Of a stretch of DNA of 64,000 nt, positions 60,645 through 64,000 are shown piece by piece. The position numbers and the translations under genes are program-made. The stretch is taken from contig PBYI01000033.1 in the NCBI GenBank assembly GCA_002729525.1, positions 1 to 64,000 on the forward strand. Direction: 5' to 3'. The notes under the pieces were generated by a model. The model saw only the letters and a program-made list of their open reading frames with translations, was not told the origin of the DNA and ran no database searches. The stretch comes from Nocardioides sp. GTDB lineage: Bacteria; Actinomycetota; Actinomycetes; Propionibacteriales; Nocardioidaceae. How positions within the stretch are numbered: the stretch's first letter is position 1; every line of letters starts with the position of its first letter.

Positions 60645-61538
60645 GTGAGCGACCCCACCGACCAGCGCGCCGGCTCCGGCGGCGTCCTCGTCCTCGCCGG
60701 TACGCCGATCGGGCGCGTGGACGACGCCTCCCCGCGGCTGGTCGCCGAGCTGGCTCGCGCCGACGTGGTCGCCGCCGAGGACACCCGGCGGCTGCGCCGG
60801 CTCGCCACCGAGCTCGGCGTGGAGCTCTCCGGCCAGGTCGTGAGCTACTTCGAGGGCAACGAGCAGCAGCGCACCCCGCGGTTGCTGGAGTCGCTGGAGG
60901 CCGGTCAGCGCGTGCTGCTGGTGACCGACGCCGGCATGCCGAGCGTCTCCGACCCCGGCTACCGGCTGGTGGCCGCCGCGGTCGAGGCCGACGTGCCGGT
61001 GACCGCGGTGCCCGGCCCGTCGGCGGTGCTCACCGCGCTCGCCGTCAGCGGTCTGCCGGTCGACCGGTTCTGCTTCGAGGGCTTCGCGCCCCGTAAGGCC
61101 GGCGAGCGCGCCCGCCGCTTCGCCGACCTGGCCGACGAGCAGCGCACGATGGTGTTCTTCGAGTCCCCGCACCGCACCGCCGCCACGCTGGCCTCGATGG
61201 CCGAGGCGTGGGGCGCCGACCGTCGTGGCGCGGTCGCCCGGGAGCTCACCAAGACCTACGAGGAGGTCGTGCGCGGTCCGCTCGCCGACCTCGCGGCCTG
61301 GGCCGAGGGCGGCGTGCGGGGCGAGGTCACCCTCGTCGTCGAGGGCGCCGCGCCCGCCAGCGCCGTCGGCACCGACCCGGCGGGGCTGCGCGCGACGGTG
61401 GCGGCACGCGAGGATGAGGGCATGAGCCGCAAGGACGCGATCAAGGACGTCGCCCGCCTGGCCGGGCTGCCCAAGCGCGAGGTGTACGACGTGGTGCACG
61501 CCCGCGGCGAGGACGAGCCCGAGGAGGGGACCCGATGA
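60645..61538 (+). CDS. rsmI: 16S rRNA 2'-O-ribose C1402 methyltransferase RsmI
   Basis: A 297-residue SAM-dependent enzyme. LVLAGTPIGRVDD, VVAAEDTRRLRRL, LVTDAGMPSVSDPGY, VPGPSAVLTALAVSGLP and FFESPHR are all family motifs, and ARELTKTYEEVVRG follows. It methylates C1402 in the ribosomal P-site. GTG start with CAGGAT 7 nt upstream. Its end overlaps the next gene by 4 bp (ATGA). Confidence 0.94.
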   Translation: MSDPTDQRAGSGGVLVLAGTPIGRVDDASPRLVAELARADVVAAEDTRRLRRLATELGVELSGQVVSYFEGNEQQRTPRLLESLEAGQRVLLVTDAGMPSVSDPGYRLVAAAVEADVPVTAVPGPSAVLTALAVSGLPVDRFCFEGFAPRKAGERARRFADLADEQRTMVFFESPHRTAATLASMAEAWGADRRGAVARELTKTYEEVVRGPLADLAAWAEGGVRGEVTLVVEGAAPASAVGTDPAGLRATVAAREDEGMSRKDAIKDVARLAGLPKREVYDVVHARGEDEPEEGTR

Positions 61539-62392
61539 GCGTCCGCAGGCTGACGACGTACGAGCGGGACGGGCTGGTCTTCGACGTCACCGACGACGGC
61601 CCGTTCGACGGCGACCCGGTGGTGCTGCTGCACGGGTTCCCCGAGAAGGGCTCGTGCTGGGCCCAGGTCACCGAGCGGCTGCACGCCGCCGGCCTGCGCA
61701 CCTACGCCCCCGACCAGCGCGGCTACAGCCCCGGCGCCCGCCCGCGGCGGCGCCGCGACTACCGCGTCGACGTGCTGATCGAGGACGTGGTCGCGCTCAT
61801 CGACCGCATCGGTCGCCCCGTGCACCTCGTCGGGCACGACTGGGGCTCCGTGGTCGGCTGGGGCGTCGCCGCCAAGCGGCCCGACCTGGTGCGCACCTGG
61901 ACCGCGGTGTCCGTGCCGCACCCGATCGCCTTCGCCCGGTCCTGGTTCACCTCGCGGCAGGGCCTCAAGAGCTGGTACATGCTGCTGTTCAACGTGCCCG
62001 GGCTCGTCGAGACCGTCGGCCGCCGCGCCCCCGGGCGGCTGCGCGGCGCGATGCGGAAGGCCGGGATGGACCACGCCGACGTGCAGCGCTTCCAGCACGA
62101 GATCCTCGACGACGACGCGCTGCTCGGCGGGCTGATGTGGTACCGCGGGCTGCCGCTGGTCGACTCCTCCGCGAAGCGTCCGCGGGTGTCGGTGCCGACG
62201 ACGCTGGTCTGGAGCGACGAGGACGTGGCGATCGCGCGGGCCTCGGTCGACACCACGCCGCGCTACGTCGACGCGCCGTACGAGCTGGTCGAGCTGCGCG
62301 GCGTCAGCCACTGGATCCCCAGCCAGGCGCCGGACGCGCTCGCCGAGGCCGTCCTGGCCCGGGTCGCCTCCGTCGCGGACGGTGCCGCGTGA
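61535..62392 (+). CDS. Alpha/beta-hydrolase (epoxide hydrolase-like)
   Basis: A 285-residue hydrolase. VVLLHGFPEKGSCW is the HG-x-P oxyanion motif, VGHDWGSVVGWG holds the nucleophile Asp, and HWIPSQAPD the catalytic His. This pattern fits epoxide hydrolases and haloalkane dehalogenases. Substrate unknown. It sits in the conserved pmt-rsmI-tatD-rpf neighbourhood, coupled to rsmI and to tatD by 4-bp overlaps. Confidence 0.86.
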   Translation: MSVRRLTTYERDGLVFDVTDDGPFDGDPVVLLHGFPEKGSCWAQVTERLHAAGLRTYAPDQRGYSPGARPRRRRDYRVDVLIEDVVALIDRIGRPVHLVGHDWGSVVGWGVAAKRPDLVRTWTAVSVPHPIAFARSWFTSRQGLKSWYMLLFNVPGLVETVGRRAPGRLRGAMRKAGMDHADVQRFQHEILDDDALLGGLMWYRGLPLVDSSAKRPRVSVPTTLVWSDEDVAIARASVDTTPRYVDAPYELVELRGVSHWIPSQAPDALAEAVLARVASVADGAA

Positions 62393-63270
62393 GCCAGGCC
62401 CGCTCCCGCTCGTCGACCAACGAGGACGGCAGCCGCCGCGACCGCGAGCGCCCACCCGCGCCCGAGCCGCTGCCGCACCCGGTCGTGGACAACCACTGCC
62501 ACCTCGACATCGCCGACGGCGACTGGCTGTCCACGGAGGACGCGGTCGCCGCGGCCGCTGCCGTCGGCGTGCCCCGCATCGTGCAGATCGGCTGCGACCT
62601 GCCCGGCGCCCGCTGGGCCGTCCAGGCCGCCGCGGAGCACGACGCGCTCGTCGCCGGCGTCGCGCTGCACCCCAACGAGGCGCCCCTGCTCGCCGAGCGC
62701 GGTGAGCTCGACGCGGCGCTGGCCGAGATCGAGGCCCTCGCGCAGACCCACGACGCCGTGCGCGCGGTGGGGGAGACCGGGCTCGACCGGTTCCGCACGG
62801 GCGAGGACGGGTACGCCGCACAGGTCGCGTCGTTCCGCCGCCACGTCGACATCGCCAAGCGCCTCGACAAGACCCTCGTCATCCACGACCGCGACGCGCA
62901 CGACGGCGTGCTCGAGGTCATCGACTCCGAGGGCGCACCCGACCGGTGGGTCATGCACTGCTTCTCCGGCGACGCCGACTTCGCCCGGGCCTGCCTCGAC
63001 CGCGGCGCCTGGCTCTCCTTCGCCGGCACGGTCACCTTCAAGAACGCCCAGCACCTGCGCGACGCCCTCGCGGTCGCTCCGCAGGACCGGGTGCTGGTGG
63101 AGACCGACGCGCCGTTCCTGACCCCCACGCCGTACCGCGGGCGGCCCAACGCCTCCTACCTGGTGCCGCACACGATGCGGTTGATGGCGCAGGTGCGCGG
63201 CGAGGACCTCGGCGAGCTCTGCGCCGCCGTCGAGGCCAACACGTACGCCGCGTTCGGCGGCGCCTGGTAG
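62389..63270 (+). CDS. tatD: TatD-family DNase
   Basis: A 293-residue metal-dependent hydrolase. DNHCHLD, GVALHPNEA, GETGLD, IHDRDAHDG, HCFSGD and ETDAPFLTP carry the His, Glu and Asp metal ligands of the TIM-barrel site. TatD enzymes are 3'-5' DNases with roles in repair and quality control. The first ~25 residues are a charged extension. GTG start overlaps the upstream stop. A gene for Rpf follows, the usual order. Confidence 0.92.
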   Translation: MSQARSRSSTNEDGSRRDRERPPAPEPLPHPVVDNHCHLDIADGDWLSTEDAVAAAAAVGVPRIVQIGCDLPGARWAVQAAAEHDALVAGVALHPNEAPLLAERGELDAALAEIEALAQTHDAVRAVGETGLDRFRTGEDGYAAQVASFRRHVDIAKRLDKTLVIHDRDAHDGVLEVIDSEGAPDRWVMHCFSGDADFARACLDRGAWLSFAGTVTFKNAQHLRDALAVAPQDRVLVETDAPFLTPTPYRGRPNASYLVPHTMRLMAQVRGEDLGELCAAVEANTYAAFGGAW

Positions 63271-63582
63271 TCCGCCGGGGTCCTCGGGAGCCCCGTCGAG
63301 GACACCTGTGGGGGTGTGCTGAGCACGTGAGACGGGTCACGGACCACGCGGGGCGGAGGTCCCGCGGGTTTGCATCCCGTGCCCCGATGTGTGTCTGCTG
63401 GAAACCGGCCTCCCGGTTCCGCACGTGATCCGGAAGGCCACCGAGGAGGGTCCGACCGCCCCTTCCCAGCCGGCCCCATCGCGCCGGCAGGTGGTCCCCG
63501 AGCACCGTCCTCCGCGCCCCGACCCGGCCACCGCCGGGCCACCAGGGCGCTGCACGCCGCCCGGACACGCGAGGAGACGCCG
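63271..63582. other. Leader region upstream of rpf
   Basis: About 310 bp without a gene. GTCCTCG/CGAGGAC (63280-63303) forms a 7-bp hairpin that may end tatD transcription. GGAAACCGGCCTCCCGGTTCC (63401-63421, read in two parts) forms a hairpin with an AACCGG/CCGGTT stem. Its length suggests a regulated leader; rpf genes in some actinobacteria carry a c-di-AMP riboswitch, but its core could not be recognised here. GAGGAG before the ATG is the Shine-Dalgarno. Confidence 0.4.
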
Positions 63583-64000
63583 ATGTCGACCGACCCGACC
63601 GAGAACACCCAGCCGCTGAGCCTCGACGACCTCGGGCAGCAGCAGGCCGGGGGTCCCGAGACCTCCACCACCGAGGGCCGCTTCGCGCGCCTGGCCCGGC
63701 TCACCCGCAGCCGCGTGGTCGTCGCCGGCCTGGTCGCCGTGGTGCTGCTCGCCGTGGGCGGGACGACGTACGGCTACGCCACGATGGGCGACGACGTCAC
63801 CCTCGCCGTCGACGGGCAGGCCCGCCAGCTCACCACCACCGCCGAGACCGTCGGGGACCTGCTCGACGAGGAGGGCGTCGAGGTCGGCTCCCGCGACCTC
63901 GTCGCGCCCGGGCTGGACACCCCGCTCAGCGACGGCAGCGAGGTCAGCGTCCGGATCGCCAAGCAGGTCGAGCTCACCGTCGACGGGAAGACCACGTCGC
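63583..64000 (+). CDS. Resuscitation-promoting factor (Rpf), partial
   Basis: The first 139 codons of a gene that runs off the window. A cytoplasmic head (~45 residues) leads to one membrane segment (VVVAGLVAVVLLAVGGTTYGY). Then a DUF348 repeat (DVTLAVDGQARQLTTTAETVGDLLDEEGVEVGSRD) is complete, and a second begins (VELTVDGK). DUF348 repeats followed by G5 and a lysozyme-like Rpf domain are the layout of RpfB, a muralytic factor that wakes dormant cells. The catalytic domain lies beyond the edge. Confidence 0.82.
   Translation, partial: MSTDPTENTQPLSLDDLGQQQAGGPETSTTEGRFARLARLTRSRVVVAGLVAVVLLAVGGTTYGYATMGDDVTLAVDGQARQLTTTAETVGDLLDEEGVEVGSRDLVAPGLDTPLSDGSEVSVRIAKQVELTVDGKTTS

Noticed and set aside
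63301-63570. c-di-AMP (ydaO) riboswitch upstream of rpf
   Set aside because: Expected from other actinobacteria, but its conserved segments could not be recognised by eye; left as an unassigned leader.

Overview
The window is a 64 kb piece of a high-GC actinobacterial chromosome. Gene content points to the Nocardioidaceae or a close relative: polar-type flagellar genes beside csrA and fliW, an IdeR/DtxR regulator, a Glp-GlpR cell-division pair, a DUF222/HNH repeat gene, Rpf with DUF348 repeats, a protein O-mannosyltransferase, many GTG starts and many leaderless-looking promoters. Coding density is high. No rRNA, CRISPR array, transposase or integrase was seen.

Region 1 (1-16.6 kb) is a flagellar and chemotaxis block. 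On the minus strand, flagellin fliC leads to fliD, fliS, a small protein in the fliT position, and a histidine kinase with five tandem PAS domains. A FliA/WhiG-type sigma factor is also on the minus strand. On the plus strand are flgN-flgK-flgL-fliW-csrA and then cheA-cheW and a soluble chemoreceptor. Three transcription units (fliC, flgN, cheA) share a sigma-28-like promoter, CTCA-N16-GCCGA(T/A)G. fliC and cheA also share the palindrome CCTGGTACGTACCA upstream of it. The fliC leader carries a hairpin with GGA in its loop and a GGA-rich Shine-Dalgarno, which fits CsrA repression relieved by FliW.

Region 2 (16.7-29 kb) holds mixed housekeeping genes: a DUF421 membrane protein, a GH13 glucosidase, a hotdog-like protein, photolyase, IdeR, a sirtuin with DUF2277, a beta-propeller protein with its ECF sigma factor, and a saccharopine-dehydrogenase-like protein.

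Region 3 (29-41 kb) looks like an accessory catabolic island. A decayed ABC-transporter ATPase lies on its left; a ketopantoate-reductase remnant and a tRNA-Arg lie on its right. Between them is a fused indolepyruvate-type ferredoxin oxidoreductase, divergent from PucR and TetR regulators. A tight operon follows: extradiol-dioxygenase-like VOC protein, flavin monooxygenase, fumarylacetoacetate-hydrolase-family enzyme, FMN reductase and acyl-CoA ligase. The likely job is degradation of an aromatic acid. The substrate cannot be read from the sequence.

Region 4 (41.1-42.8 kb) is a DUF222/HNH endonuclease gene bracketed by a perfect 16-bp inverted repeat and accompanied by related palindromic repeats.

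Region 5 (43-64 kb) is conserved actinobacterial core: an LCP protein, MscL, a SAF-domain protein, FmdB, a penicillin acylase, 5-formyl-THF cyclo-ligase, UDP-glucose pyrophosphorylase, Glp, MoaC, MogA, RimJ and GlpR. Then come tRNA-Ala with a decayed second copy, a lipoprotein, secreted proteins, a protein mannosyltransferase, RsmI, an epoxide-hydrolase-like protein, TatD and the start of an Rpf gene that runs off the window. The 5-FCL and UDP-glucose pyrophosphorylase genes diverge from an 18-bp perfect palindrome that contains a -10 element on each strand.
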